DNA from: Butyrivibrio sp. | GTDB lineage: Bacteria; Bacillota; Clostridia; Lachnospirales; Lachnospiraceae | Direction of reading: 5' to 3' | Length of the DNA: 64,000 bases | Assembly: GCA_017535785.1 (NCBI GenBank) | Contig: JAFXTN010000023.1 | Coordinates: forward strand, 19,347 to 83,346 | Shown here: positions 1-8,751 of the stretch, piece after piece | How the letters are laid out: every line of letters starts with the position of its first letter | How positions within the stretch are numbered: position 1 is the stretch's first letter | The notes under the pieces: model-generated | Told to the model about the DNA's origin: nothing | Seen by the model: the letters and a program-made list of their open reading frames with translations, nothing else | The model's database searches: none | Position numbers and translations under genes: made by a program

Positions 1-42
1 CAATTTATCAAGGGCAAAAGAGATTTACTTCGGAGGAAGTTT

Positions 43-1446
43 ATGAATTATACAGACGGAAATACGCTGACATGCGGACTTATCGGGAATCCGGTACATC
101 ACACCATGTCACCGCTCATACACAATTCGATAGCGCAGATGAAAGGCATCAACCTTGTTTATGTCCCTTTTGAAGTGCCAAAGGGCGGAGTTAAAAATGC
201 CGTAAGAGGCGCTAATGCGCTCGGTATAAAGGGCCTTAACGTCACAGTTCCGTATAAAAGCGATGTGATCGACCATCTTGTGGAGATCGATCCTCTTGCT
301 GAGGGCATCGGCGCGGTAAACACTCTCGTTAGATGTGAGGGCGGTTTTAAGGGCTACAATACCGATATGACGGGACTCTATCATGCTATGCAGGATGAGG
401 GCATTGTCCTTTCAGGAGAGACTGTCGTTATCTTAGGAGCCGGCGGCGTTGCAAGACCTGTTGCGTATTTATGCGCTTCAAAGGGCGCCAAGAAGGTCTA
501 TGTTCTTAACAGGACATTCGAGAAAGCTGAAAATGTGGCAAAAGAGGTCAATGAGATCCTTGATGAAGAGGAAGATAAGGTCATTCCTATGCCGCTTGAT
601 TCTTATAAAGAGCTTATTTCCAAGGAAGACAGCTTTTTTGCTATCCAGTGCACGTCGGTAGGTCTTTTCCCCGATGTAAACAGCGCTGTTATCGAGGATG
701 ATGAGTTTTACAAGCATGTAAATGCGGCGCTCGATGTAGTTTATAAGCCGCTTGAGACCAAGTTCATGAAGCTTGCGAAAGCTGCGGGAGCCAAGACGTT
801 CTCCGGGCTTAAGATGCTTCTTTATCAGGGGATCGATGCTTTTGAGCTTTGGTTTGAGGAAGATAATATCAAGATCAGCAAGGAAGAGGCTGATATCATT
901 TATAAGTCACTTGTTATGGATGTTATGGGAGCTACCAATATTATCCTTGAAGGCTTTATGGGAAGCGGCAAGACGACAGTGTCTGAGCTCCTTTCCGAGA
1001 AGCTGGACCTTGAGCTTATTGATACCGACGAAGCGATCTCGGAGGCTGAGGGTTGCTCGATATCAGAGATCTTTGATGTGCAGGGAGAGCAGGCTTTCAG
1101 AGATATGGAGACCGAGCTTATCAAGATGCTTGTTGATGAGCATGTTAGAGAGACAGTCATTTCTCTTGGCGGCGGACTTCCGGTGAGATCCGAAAACCGC
1201 GAGCTTTTAAAGAAATGCGGCAAAGTGGTCTACTTAAGAACAAGCCCCGAGGAAGTGTATAACAGGATAAAAGATGATACATCCCGTCCGCTTCTTCGCG
1301 GCGACGATCCTCTTTCCAAGATAAAGAAGATGCAGGAAGACCGCGGCGGATTTTATGAGGAAGCTGCAGATATCATAATTGACACCGATGGAAAGACTCC
1401 GGAAGAGATAGTTATTGAGATAATAGGAAGTCTTGGCATTGAATAA
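43..1446 (+). CDS. aroE-aroK: Bifunctional shikimate dehydrogenase / shikimate kinase (AroE-AroK fusion)
   Basis: The protein should catalyse two consecutive steps of the shikimate pathway in the cytoplasm: NADPH reduction of 3-dehydroshikimate, then ATP-dependent phosphorylation of shikimate. Residues 1-285 carry AroE signatures: MSPLIHNS near 23, NVTVPYK with the catalytic Lys near 70, NTDMTGL, the nucleotide loop LGAGGVARP and GLKMLLYQG near 258. From about residue 295 an AroK domain follows, with Walker A GFMGSGKT, DTDEAISE, SLGGG and the RPLL lid. At 467 aa it equals the sum of the two usual enzymes, so this is a true fusion without a stop or frameshift. An AGGAAG site lies just before the ATG. 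An internal ATG at 925 could in principle give separate AroK. queH follows with a short overlap. Confidence 0.95.
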   Translation: MNYTDGNTLTCGLIGNPVHHTMSPLIHNSIAQMKGINLVYVPFEVPKGGVKNAVRGANALGIKGLNVTVPYKSDVIDHLVEIDPLAEGIGAVNTLVRCEGGFKGYNTDMTGLYHAMQDEGIVLSGETVVILGAGGVARPVAYLCASKGAKKVYVLNRTFEKAENVAKEVNEILDEEEDKVIPMPLDSYKELISKEDSFFAIQCTSVGLFPDVNSAVIEDDEFYKHVNAALDVVYKPLETKFMKLAKAAGAKTFSGLKMLLYQGIDAFELWFEEDNIKISKEEADIIYKSLVMDVMGATNIILEGFMGSGKTTVSELLSEKLDLELIDTDEAISEAEGCSISEIFDVQGEQAFRDMETELIKMLVDEHVRETVISLGGGLPVRSENRELLKKCGKVVYLRTSPEEVYNRIKDDTSRPLLRGDDPLSKIKKMQEDRGGFYEEAADIIIDTDGKTPEEIVIEIIGSLGIE

Positions 1447-2146
1447 AAGAAATTATTACAAAGAACTGGAAAATAAAATAGACGGATTTCAGAAAAGCGG
1501 CGTGGTGCCGAAGCTTCTTTTGCATGTGTGCTGCGCACCCTGTTCATCGCACTGTCTTGAGTTTTTGAGACAGTACTTTGATGTGACGGTTTTCTTTTAC
1601 AATCCCAATATCACGGAAGAAGCGGAATATCGCAAGAGAGTTGCCGAGGAAAAGAGATTGATAGAAGAGTACAATCGTCAGGTCGATGAAAAGAACTTTG
1701 AAGGAATGCACTCTGATGAGCACGCCAGAAAGATAGCTATCATCGAGGGCGAGTACGATCCCAAGGAGTATTTTGAAGCCGTTAAGGGATACGAGGATAT
1801 CCCGGAGGGCGGAGAAAGATGCAGGAAATGCTTTGAACTTCGACTTCGTAAGACTGCGGAGATCGCTGCAAAAGAGGGAATCGAGTTCTTTACGACATCG
1901 CTTACTATTAGCCCTTTGAAGAACGCAGATGTGCTGAACGAGGTCGGAGAAGAGGCTGCTAGGTTTATAAATGAAAAGAATGCGGCTGAGATAGCTTTTT
2001 TGCCATCTGATTTTAAAAAGAAGGACGGCTATAAGAGGTCGATAGAGCTTTCATGTAAGTTCGGCCTGTACAGACAGGACTACTGCGGCTGCGGCTTTTC
2101 AAAAGCAGAGAGAGAAAAACAAAAGGCGGAGGAAATGACAAGATAA
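1439..2146 (+). CDS. queH: Epoxyqueuosine reductase QueH
   Basis: The product reduces epoxyqueuosine to queuosine in tRNA, the last step of Q34 modification. It shows the QueH cysteine pairs: LLHVCCAPCSSHC near the N-terminus, ERCRKCFELR in the middle and DYCGCGFS near the C-terminus, which in this family hold an iron-sulfur cluster and a second metal. Length (about 235 aa) fits QueH and not the larger cobalamin-dependent QueG. Two TTG starts are possible, at 1433 and 1439. AGGAAG at 1425-1430 is 8 nt from 1439 but only 2 nt from 1433, so I chose 1439. The gene overlaps the aroE-aroK stop and is probably translationally coupled. Other Q genes are not in the window. Confidence 0.9.
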   Translation: MNKRNYYKELENKIDGFQKSGVVPKLLLHVCCAPCSSHCLEFLRQYFDVTVFFYNPNITEEAEYRKRVAEEKRLIEEYNRQVDEKNFEGMHSDEHARKIAIIEGEYDPKEYFEAVKGYEDIPEGGERCRKCFELRLRKTAEIAAKEGIEFFTTSLTISPLKNADVLNEVGEEAARFINEKNAAEIAFLPSDFKKKDGYKRSIELSCKFGLYRQDYCGCGFSKAEREKQKAEEMTR

Positions 2147-2740
2147 ATGGGGAATGAGATAAAACACAATCCGGTCACGGGCGAGCCGATGCTCCCTACG
2201 GAGGATCTAAGCCAGGTAGAGCTTGACCCGGTGCTGGAATTTAAACTTACACAGGAAGAATATGCGAAAAGACAGCAGATGAACGTGCTTCCGCCTGCGG
2301 GACCGGCATTTCAGCAGAATGTGATGCCTCCTTCAGGGGGAAGATTTATAAATGCAAATCCTGCGTGGTATGCCGCCAATGCGCAGCGTATCGCGGAGAA
2401 GAAGATAAAAGACAATAAGAGTAAACCTGCGCTTGTCATGTGCATCATTTCGTTGGTGCTTTGGATATTTGCCAGACTTTTGGTTGTCGGCCTAATAGCA
2501 GATAGTGATGCTATGAATGATATATGGGAATATATCTATCTTTACCTGATGCCGAGTGATGCGACAATAGTGATCGCTGTGCTACTTATACCGATTTTAT
2601 TTATCGTACCTTATATACTACTGATAATCATCAGAGTTTCGCATAAGTACAATAAGTTCGGAAGGGCGCTCCAGTGGATATATATCGGAGAGCTTATCCT
2701 GTTTGTTCTTTTGATCAGATTCGCGGTCCTGTTTATTTAA
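2147..2740 (+). CDS. Hypothetical membrane protein with Pro-rich cytosolic N-terminus
   Basis: I do not recognise a family. The first ~95 residues are hydrophilic with Pro/Gln/Asn-rich stretches (PPAGPAFQQN, MPPSGGRF) and a basic patch (EKKIKDNKSK). Three likely membrane helices follow: ALVMCIISLVLWIFARLL, IVIAVLLIPILFIVPYILLI, and one at the C-terminal end (GELILFVLLIRFAVLF). The ATG directly abuts the queH stop, so the two are probably cotranscribed. A GGAGG lies about 14 nt upstream, longer than ideal, which suggests coupling to queH translation. No catalytic motif is visible. Confidence 0.75.
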   Translation: MGNEIKHNPVTGEPMLPTEDLSQVELDPVLEFKLTQEEYAKRQQMNVLPPAGPAFQQNVMPPSGGRFINANPAWYAANAQRIAEKKIKDNKSKPALVMCIISLVLWIFARLLVVGLIADSDAMNDIWEYIYLYLMPSDATIVIAVLLIPILFIVPYILLIIIRVSHKYNKFGRALQWIYIGELILFVLLIRFAVLFI

Positions 2741-2757
2741 ACAGTGAGTTTTTATCG

Positions 2758-2786
2758 TTGCAGGAGATACAAGATTTTGATAAAAT
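2758..2786 (+). promoter_or_regulatory. Promoter for argS
   Basis: TTGCAG at 2758-2763 and TAAAAT at 2781-2786 are separated by 17 nt, a good vegetative-sigma match. Transcription would start near 2793, leaving a leader of about 44 nt before the TTG start of argS. Confidence 0.6.
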
Positions 2787-2836
2787 CGTGTAGTCTATTT
2801 ATGAAAAGAAAAAGCTTTTAGAAAGAAGGTTTTGAT

Positions 2837-4606
2837 TTGGATAAAGTATTAGAGATAATTTCAAAGGAAGTCGGAGACGCATTTGAGAAGGCAGGATATG
2901 ACAGGGAGCTTGGAAGAGTTACTATTTCCAACAGACCCGACCTTTGCGAATATCAGTGTAACGGAGCAATGGCAGGTGCCAAGAAATACGGTAAAGCACC
3001 TTTCATGATCGCTGACGATGTTGCAGCTAATCTTGTGGGAAATGATATGTTTGAGAAGGTTGAGTCCGTTAAGCCCGGATTCCTCAATATCATCGTGAGC
3101 GGCGATTTTGCAAGAAGCTATATCGTTAAGATGCTTCATGAAAAGCACATGGGTGTGACAATGCCCGGCCACGAGCCCACTTATATCATCGATTACGGCG
3201 GACCTAACGTTGCTAAGCCTCTTCACGTTGGACACCTTCGTTCAGCAGTTATAGGAGAGAGCATCAAGAGGATCCTTCGTTATACAGGAAATAAGGTTAT
3301 CGGCGACGTGCATCTCGGAGACTGGGGACTTCAGATGGGACTTGTTATCACAGGTCTCAAGGAGAGAAAGCCCGATCTTTGCTACTTTGATCCCGATTAT
3401 ACAGGCGCATATCCCAAGGAAGCGCCTTTTACCGTATCAGAGCTTGAGGAGATCTATCCCGCTGCCAGCAAGAAGTCCAAGGAGGACGAGGCATATAAGG
3501 CAGAGGCTATGGAAGCAACTAAGCTCCTTCAGGACGGATACAAGCCATACAGAGCTCTTTGGCACCACATCCTCAATGTGTCTGTTGAAGATCTTAAAAA
3601 GAACTATAACAAACTCGGAGTTTCTTTTGACCTCTGGAAGGGTGAGTCCGACGCACACGTTGCTATCCCCGATATGGTCGAGTACATGAAGACAAAGGGC
3701 TATGCGCATGAGAGCCAGGGCGCTCTTGTCGTTGACGTCGCTGAGGAGACGGATACAAAAGAGATCCCGCCTTGCATGATCCTTAAGTCAGACGGAGCTT
3801 CTTTGTACAACACAACAGATCTTGCGACCATCAGACAGCGTATGGATGAAAATCATCCCGAGGGAATCATCTATGTCGTTGATAAGAGACAGGAGCTCTA
3901 CTTCACACAGGTATTCCGCTGCGCCAGAAAGACCAAGCTCGTTATGCCTGAGACAGAGCTTCACTTCGTTGGCTTCGGTACAATGAACGGCACTGACGGA
4001 AAGCCTTTCAAGACAAGAGAAGGCGGCGTAATGCGTCTTGAGAACCTCATCGCTGAGATCGATGAGAAGATGCTTGGAAGGATCAAAGAGGGTAACCCCG
4101 ATATCTCCGAAGAAGAGGCAAAAGATACAGCTCATAAGGTTGCTGTTTCTGCGATCAAATACGGAGACCTTTCCAATCAGCCATCAAAGGATTATATTTT
4201 TGATATAGACAAATTTACTTCATTTGAAGGAGACACAGGTCCGTACATTCTTTACACAATGGTTCGTATCAAGTCTATCCTTAAGAAGTACGAGAACGAG
4301 GGCGGAAGCGTAAAGGACGCTAAGCTCGGAAATCCCGACAGCGACGCAATGAAGAGCCTTATGCTCATCCTCACAAGATTCGCTGATGCGATCGAGAGCG
4401 CTGCCAAGGACCTTTCTCCCAACAGAGTTTGTGCTTATATCTATGAGCTCAGTAATGCATTTAACAGCTTCTATCACGGAACCAAGATCCTTTCGGAAGC
4501 TGACGAAGATAAGAAGAGCAGCTACATCGCCCTCCTTTCAATAACACTCAAGATTCTCGAGACAGGAATCGATTTACTGGGATTTGATGCGCCGGAAAGG
4601 ATGTGA
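2837..4606 (+). CDS. argS: Arginyl-tRNA synthetase
   Basis: A class I aminoacyl-tRNA synthetase that charges tRNA-Arg with arginine. The N-terminal Add-1 domain is followed by a clear HIGH-type motif (PLHVGHLRSAV, around residue 130). The KMSKS region is the degenerate ArgS form, FKTREGGVMRL near residue 390. The C-terminal DALR-type helical anticodon-binding domain contains YTMVRIKSIL and ends at GFDAPERM, normal for the family. Length 589 aa is typical. The start is TTG at 2837 with AAGG 7 nt upstream; no in-frame ATG fits better. It has its own promoter and is followed by a repeat-rich spacer, so it looks monocistronic. Confidence 0.97.
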   Translation: MDKVLEIISKEVGDAFEKAGYDRELGRVTISNRPDLCEYQCNGAMAGAKKYGKAPFMIADDVAANLVGNDMFEKVESVKPGFLNIIVSGDFARSYIVKMLHEKHMGVTMPGHEPTYIIDYGGPNVAKPLHVGHLRSAVIGESIKRILRYTGNKVIGDVHLGDWGLQMGLVITGLKERKPDLCYFDPDYTGAYPKEAPFTVSELEEIYPAASKKSKEDEAYKAEAMEATKLLQDGYKPYRALWHHILNVSVEDLKKNYNKLGVSFDLWKGESDAHVAIPDMVEYMKTKGYAHESQGALVVDVAEETDTKEIPPCMILKSDGASLYNTTDLATIRQRMDENHPEGIIYVVDKRQELYFTQVFRCARKTKLVMPETELHFVGFGTMNGTDGKPFKTREGGVMRLENLIAEIDEKMLGRIKEGNPDISEEEAKDTAHKVAVSAIKYGDLSNQPSKDYIFDIDKFTSFEGDTGPYILYTMVRIKSILKKYENEGGSVKDAKLGNPDSDAMKSLMLILTRFADAIESAAKDLSPNRVCAYIYELSNAFNSFYHGTKILSEADEDKKSSYIALLSITLKILETGIDLLGFDAPERM

Positions 4607-4612
4607 GCGATA

Positions 4613-4766
4613 AAAGGACTGAGTAAATGCAATGCCGTGCTTGCACGGGCTATTGCATTTATGAAAGGACTGAACGTACATGAGGAAAAAAGACATGCGA
4701 ACGCAGTGAGCAGGTCGATTTCCTCATGTACGTAGGATTGCGAGAATGCGAAGCATGTAGCAATCC
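4613..4766. repeat. Three consecutive foldback hairpins with unrelated arms
   Basis: Three hairpins follow argS. Hairpin A has 10-bp arms at 4624-4633 and 4652-4661 plus an inner CCGTGC/GCACGG stem. Hairpin B has perfect 14-bp arms at 4675-4688 and 4719-4732 around a 30-nt loop. Hairpin C has 7-bp arms at 4735-4741 and 4760-4766 around ATGC-GAA-GCAT. The arms share no sequence with each other. The loops of B and C share a GCGA...GAGCA/GAAGCA flavour with the tandem array downstream. AAAGGACTGA occurs directly before A (4613-4622) and before B (4664-4673). None has a T-run, so they are not ordinary terminators. Confidence 0.85.
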
Positions 4767-4773
4767 GTATTAT

Positions 4774-4919
4774 CGCGAACAAGATAGCGTGACGAAGGCA
4801 CGCGAACAAGATAGCGTGACGAAGGCACGCGAACAAGATAGCGTGACGAAGGCACGCGAACAAGATAGCGTGACGAAGGCACGCGAACAAGATAGCGAGA
4901 CGAAGGCACGCGAACAAGA
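4774..4919. repeat. 27-bp tandem repeat array, five units plus a partial sixth
   Basis: Units begin CGCGAACAAG and end GACGAAGGCA. They occupy 4774-4800, 4801-4827, 4828-4854, 4855-4881 and 4882-4908; the last has one T-to-A change, and a truncated sixth unit starts at 4909. The unit length is a multiple of three, so both strands stay open as repeated peptides (plus strand: EQDSVTKAR repeated). I treat those open frames as a consequence of the repeat, because they lack a ribosome site and any recognisable domain. The high identity suggests recent expansion. Confidence 0.92.
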
Positions 4920-4959
4920 AAAGCGTACAGTTTTCTATTTTTTCTTATAGGGACAAAAT

Positions 4960-6312
4960 ATGGAAAATACAAATGAAAAAACCAATCATATGTTCAGCAA
5001 CAGGCAGTTACTCCTGTTGCTGATTCCTATTATAGCGGAACAATTCCTCACCTCTCTCATGGGTATGGCGGATTCAATGATGGTTAGTACCGTCGGTCCA
5101 GCGGCTCTTTCGGGAGTGTCCCTTGTTGATGCCGTTAACCTCCTCGTAGTGCAGGCTTTTAATGCAATGGCAACAGGAGGCGTCATCATCTGCTCCAACT
5201 ACATAGGACAGAGGAACCTTAAGAAAGCCAATGACTCGGCAAGACAGGTACTTCTTGTTTCGCTCTCTATATCTCTTTTTATGACTGTCATCGGTCTGAT
5301 ATTCAGAACAAGCCTTTTAAGCCTTATATTCGGTAAGGTTGAGGCTGATGTTATGAGAGCATCACAGATCTACTTCCTTTTGACAATACTTTCATATCCG
5401 TTTGTATCGCTTGCAGCTGCGGGCGGTGCTATTTTCAGAGCGCAGTCCAATACAAGACTTCCCATGAAGATCGCGATTATTTCCAATTTACTTAATGTTG
5501 CGGGTAATGCGATCCTTATCTACGTGTTTAAGATGGGAGTTGCGGGCGCTGCGACATCAACGCTGGTTTCAAGGATATTTAACGCCGTAGTTCTTTTGGT
5601 ACTACTTAGAAGCGAAAAGAATGAGATCTCGGTAAGAGATTATCTCAAGATCCGTCCGCACAGACACAGCATCAAGAAGATACTTGCGATGGGCGTTCCT
5701 AACGGAATAGAAAATTCAATGTTCCAGTTCGGAAGACTTGCTATACAGTCATCCGTTTCAACTCTCGGAACCATAGCGATCGCGGCCCAGTCCATGTCGG
5801 TCATCCTTGAGAATGTCAACGGCGTTGCCGGAGTCGGTGTCGGGATCGGACTAATGACTATAGTCGGACAGTGCCTCGGTGCAGGAAGAAAAGACGAGGC
5901 TGTTTACTATACCAAGAAGATGATAAAGTGGGGATATATCGCTATCATTGTAAGCTGCCTTATTGCTTATTCGATCGCCCGCCCCGTTACAACACTTGCC
6001 GGAATGCCGGCTGAGAGCGCAAGACAGTGCATTTATATGATGGGATGGATCACGATATTCAAGCCTATCTTTTGGTCTCCTTCATTTATCACTGCTTATG
6101 GTATGAGAGCAGCCGGAGACGTCAAGTTCTCAATGATCGTATCAACACTTACCATGTGGCTCTGCAGAGTAACTCTTTCAACCTATCTTATCCGTTTCAC
6201 CAACTTAGGTGCAATGGGTGTATGGATTGGAATGTACTGTGACTGGGGAATCCGCGCGATCATATTTACTATCCGCTTTATAAGCAAAAAATGGATACAC
6301 AACGTTGTATAG
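4960..6312 (+). CDS. MATE family efflux transporter
   Basis: An integral membrane cation-coupled drug/metabolite exporter of the MATE family. The ~450 aa length and roughly 12 hydrophobic segments fit the family. The first helix region, QLLLLLIPIIAEQFLTSLMG, and the following MADSMMVSTVGPAALSGVS match the typical N-terminal signature (ADxxMVG-like with AALAAVS). The second half starts around PNGIENSMFQFGRL, showing the usual internal duplication. Substrate cannot be told. AGGGA precedes the ATG. The stop is just upstream of the ketopantoate reductase-like gene, so the two are probably cotranscribed. Confidence 0.9.
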   Translation: MENTNEKTNHMFSNRQLLLLLIPIIAEQFLTSLMGMADSMMVSTVGPAALSGVSLVDAVNLLVVQAFNAMATGGVIICSNYIGQRNLKKANDSARQVLLVSLSISLFMTVIGLIFRTSLLSLIFGKVEADVMRASQIYFLLTILSYPFVSLAAAGGAIFRAQSNTRLPMKIAIISNLLNVAGNAILIYVFKMGVAGAATSTLVSRIFNAVVLLVLLRSEKNEISVRDYLKIRPHRHSIKKILAMGVPNGIENSMFQFGRLAIQSSVSTLGTIAIAAQSMSVILENVNGVAGVGVGIGLMTIVGQCLGAGRKDEAVYYTKKMIKWGYIAIIVSCLIAYSIARPVTTLAGMPAESARQCIYMMGWITIFKPIFWSPSFITAYGMRAAGDVKFSMIVSTLTMWLCRVTLSTYLIRFTNLGAMGVWIGMYCDWGIRAIIFTIRFISKKWIHNVV

Positions 6313-6325
6313 AGAGGAAAAAGGC

Positions 6326-7237
6326 ATGAGAAAATATGTTATTGTGGGTACCGGCGGCACGGGAGGGACTCTTGGTGCTTATCTTGCTAAGGCGGGTAAA
6401 GACGTGACTTTCATAGCAAGAGGAGAGCATCTTGCGGCCATGAAGGAGAAGGGACTCAGGGTAGTAAGACCTAACGATGAGTTCACGATCTTTCCATGCA
6501 AGGCTATGACCTTGGAAGAATACAGTGATAAGCCTGATGTTATCTTCGTCTGCGTCAAAGGTTATTCGCTTAATGGGATCATCCCGGAGCTTCAAAGGAT
6601 AGCGGACAAGAATACCATCATCATTCCAATTCTCAATATATACGGAACGGGAGGCACCATGCAGCCTTCATTCCCTGAAAGCCTTGTTACTGACGGCTGC
6701 ATATACGTGGCTGCTCAGATACAGGAGCCCGGCGTCATCAGGATGAACGGAGATATCTTAAGAGTTATCTTTGGTGTCAGAAACAGCAGCGATCACAGGC
6801 CTGAACTTTCTGATATAGAAAAAGATCTGGTAGAAAGCGGTATTACAGGTCTTCTTTCTGATAACATCGCAAGAGATGCACTCCTTAAGTTTTCCTATGT
6901 TTCACCTCAGGGAGCCTGCGGTCTGTACTACAATGTCCCCGCAGGAGATATCCAAAAGCCCGGAGAGATAAGGGACTGCTTTGCGGGACTTGTACATGAG
7001 ATCGACCTTCTGGCACAGGCCATGGACATACACTTTGAAGAGGATATAGTAAAAAGAAATCTCGGCATATTGGATGCGCTGTCTGAAAGTGCCACCACTT
7101 CGCTTCAGCGAGATATCATGGCGAACAGGCCTTCGGAGATCGACGGACTTATATACGAAGTGGTAAGGCTATCGGATAAGTATAAAGTTGAGCTTCCGAT
7201 ATATCGGAAAATAGCGGAGTTTCTAAGAAATATGTGA
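6326..7237 (+). CDS. 2-dehydropantoate 2-reductase family protein (ApbA/PanE-like)
   Basis: The protein belongs to the ketopantoate reductase family, which uses NADPH to reduce 2-dehydropantoate to pantoate for coenzyme A synthesis. The N-terminal dinucleotide loop VGTGGTGGTLGAYLAKAG and FIARGEHLAAM are characteristic. The central VFVCVKGYSL contains the conserved Lys of the family. The C-terminal helical domain includes RDALLKFSYVSPQGA and SLQRDIMANRPSEIDGL, which matches the family's SSMxxDxxxGRxTEID signature. I chose ATG 6326 (303 aa) with AGAGGAAAAAGG just upstream; an upstream TTG at 6305 would overlap the MATE gene. panB/panC are absent here, so the exact substrate is an inference. Confidence 0.85.
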   Translation: MRKYVIVGTGGTGGTLGAYLAKAGKDVTFIARGEHLAAMKEKGLRVVRPNDEFTIFPCKAMTLEEYSDKPDVIFVCVKGYSLNGIIPELQRIADKNTIIIPILNIYGTGGTMQPSFPESLVTDGCIYVAAQIQEPGVIRMNGDILRVIFGVRNSSDHRPELSDIEKDLVESGITGLLSDNIARDALLKFSYVSPQGACGLYYNVPAGDIQKPGEIRDCFAGLVHEIDLLAQAMDIHFEEDIVKRNLGILDALSESATTSLQRDIMANRPSEIDGLIYEVVRLSDKYKVELPIYRKIAEFLRNM

Positions 7238-7251
7238 CTGAAATAAACTCC

Positions 7252-7280
7252 TTTACAACAGGAGAATAATCGCTGATAAT
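7252..7280 (+). promoter_or_regulatory. Promoter for the secreted protein gene
   Basis: TTTACA at 7252-7257 and GATAAT at 7275-7280 are spaced by 17 nt. A small inverted repeat CTCCT/AGGAG brackets the -35 region. The predicted start is near 7287, giving a leader of about 28 nt. Confidence 0.5.
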
Positions 7281-7314
7281 GAGAATTAGTTAAAGCTATA
7301 GAGGAGGGATTTTG

Positions 7315-8739
7315 ATGAAAAGGTATTTAGTAGCAGCAAGAATTGTTAGTGGGCTTGTTGTAGCAAGTCTTGTCGGTTCTCCGATAACCGTTTATGCAGG
7401 AACATCAGGGTATGTTGGTGAAGATTCCAATGTATTTAATGATGATATTGATAGCGGCGAAGGCTTTACCTGGAGTTCGGACGATAGCAGACTAACTTTG
7501 ACAGATGACGTAAATGGTGATGTCGTGGCTGATAATGATATTACTATTACAACAAATGATGATCCTGTTACTATTTCCGGAAAAATCGAAGTAAGTACAT
7601 TTGATTCTTCAACTAATGCCGATTTAACAATTGATACTGCTAACATTACTACAGGCGGTTCTATTTCTGCTGATGGAGATGTGAAAATAACAGATTCAAG
7701 TGTATCAGCTGATGGCATAATCGGTGGTAAAGACGGTAAAGGAACAGAGGGAAATGTTATTATCACTGATTCGAATGTAACTAGTACCGATACTATTGCA
7801 GCCGGTAGTGTCGAACAGATATCTTCCCATGCCATGGGTGATTACGGAAATCATAATATTGTTATCAATAATTCAAATGTTACAGCTGATGCTAAGAACT
7901 ACGATGCTACAGGATTTCATTCTCCTCTAGCTGCAGTTGGTGGAACAGTTACCATTAATGAAAGTTATATTTCATTACCTTCTGATGGCTCAATTCTTAA
8001 TCAAGGTTATTATGGAACAGATATTTATTTAGGTGAAGTAGGAAGAATAGTAGATACATCTGATGAAGGAGGATATGTATATAAAGGTAAAGTCATAATT
8101 ACAGCCGGTGCAAAGCCTTCATCAGATTCAGCGTCTTCTGATACCGATAATAGCAGTAGTGCATCATCAGACTCAAAGTCTTCTGATAGATCAGATGACA
8201 ATAATTCGCAGGAAGCATATGTAACACCCACGACAGATTATGCTACTGTTTACAAATCTGATATATCAAACGATTATTTTGCAGCTATATCCAATGATTC
8301 AGGTTCATCTACTGTAGCAGTAAAAGATTCAAATGGAAAGTTAATGAACGTTGTTGTTGATCTTACTTCAGCAAGTGCTCCTAAGGGCTATTCGTCAAAG
8401 ATAACAGCAACAATTGTTCCGGCTCTTGATAGAAACGGCAATTCAATCTATGGACTTGATAAAAGCGCAAAGGCTCTTAATACAGTAATAACAGAGTCCG
8501 GAAAGACTCCAATTGAAGGTTCTCTTTTTATCAGAGCATATGCAGCGGGAGTAAGTCTTACAAAGCTTGAAACACCGGCTAAATACACATTTACTCTCGA
8601 TAAGTCTTATGAAGGAAAGACAATAACAGTTTATGTGAGAACCGTTACAGGTGAGGTTCATTCATATGATGCAGTAGTAACTAACGGTAAAGTTCAGATA
8701 AGCACAGAATTTTTAGGAACAGTTGCTTTTGCAATGTAA
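7315..8739 (+). CDS. Secreted beta-repeat protein of unknown function
   Basis: An exported protein of 474 aa. The N-terminal MKRYLVAARIVSG...SPITVYA-GT is a Sec signal peptide with predicted cleavage after VYA. Residues ~40-240 are rich in short Asp/Thr/Ser/Val segments (DGDVKITDSSVSADG, GNVIITDSNVTSTD) resembling rungs of a right-handed beta-solenoid. A Ser/Asp linker (~265-300) leads to a C-terminal beta domain. There is no LPXTG, LysM, SLH or dockerin motif, so surface attachment is unclear. An excellent GAGGAGGGA sits just before ATG 7315; a TTG one codon earlier is less likely. The gene is more AT-rich, with different codon use than its neighbours, suggesting transfer or a fast-evolving surface protein. 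Confidence 0.8.
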   Translation: MKRYLVAARIVSGLVVASLVGSPITVYAGTSGYVGEDSNVFNDDIDSGEGFTWSSDDSRLTLTDDVNGDVVADNDITITTNDDPVTISGKIEVSTFDSSTNADLTIDTANITTGGSISADGDVKITDSSVSADGIIGGKDGKGTEGNVIITDSNVTSTDTIAAGSVEQISSHAMGDYGNHNIVINNSNVTADAKNYDATGFHSPLAAVGGTVTINESYISLPSDGSILNQGYYGTDIYLGEVGRIVDTSDEGGYVYKGKVIITAGAKPSSDSASSDTDNSSSASSDSKSSDRSDDNNSQEAYVTPTTDYATVYKSDISNDYFAAISNDSGSSTVAVKDSNGKLMNVVVDLTSASAPKGYSSKITATIVPALDRNGNSIYGLDKSAKALNTVITESGKTPIEGSLFIRAYAAGVSLTKLETPAKYTFTLDKSYEGKTITVYVRTVTGEVHSYDAVVTNGKVQISTEFLGTVAFAM

Positions 8740-8751
8740 TAGATAAAAAAT

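Noticed and set aside
4774-4919. CRISPR array
   Set aside because: The units are directly adjacent with no spacers, and no cas genes are present.
4522-4972. Open frames on both strands through the argS-MATE gap encoding repeated peptides
   Set aside because: They arise because the tandem unit is 27 bp, a multiple of three. There is no ribosome site, promoter or non-repeat domain.
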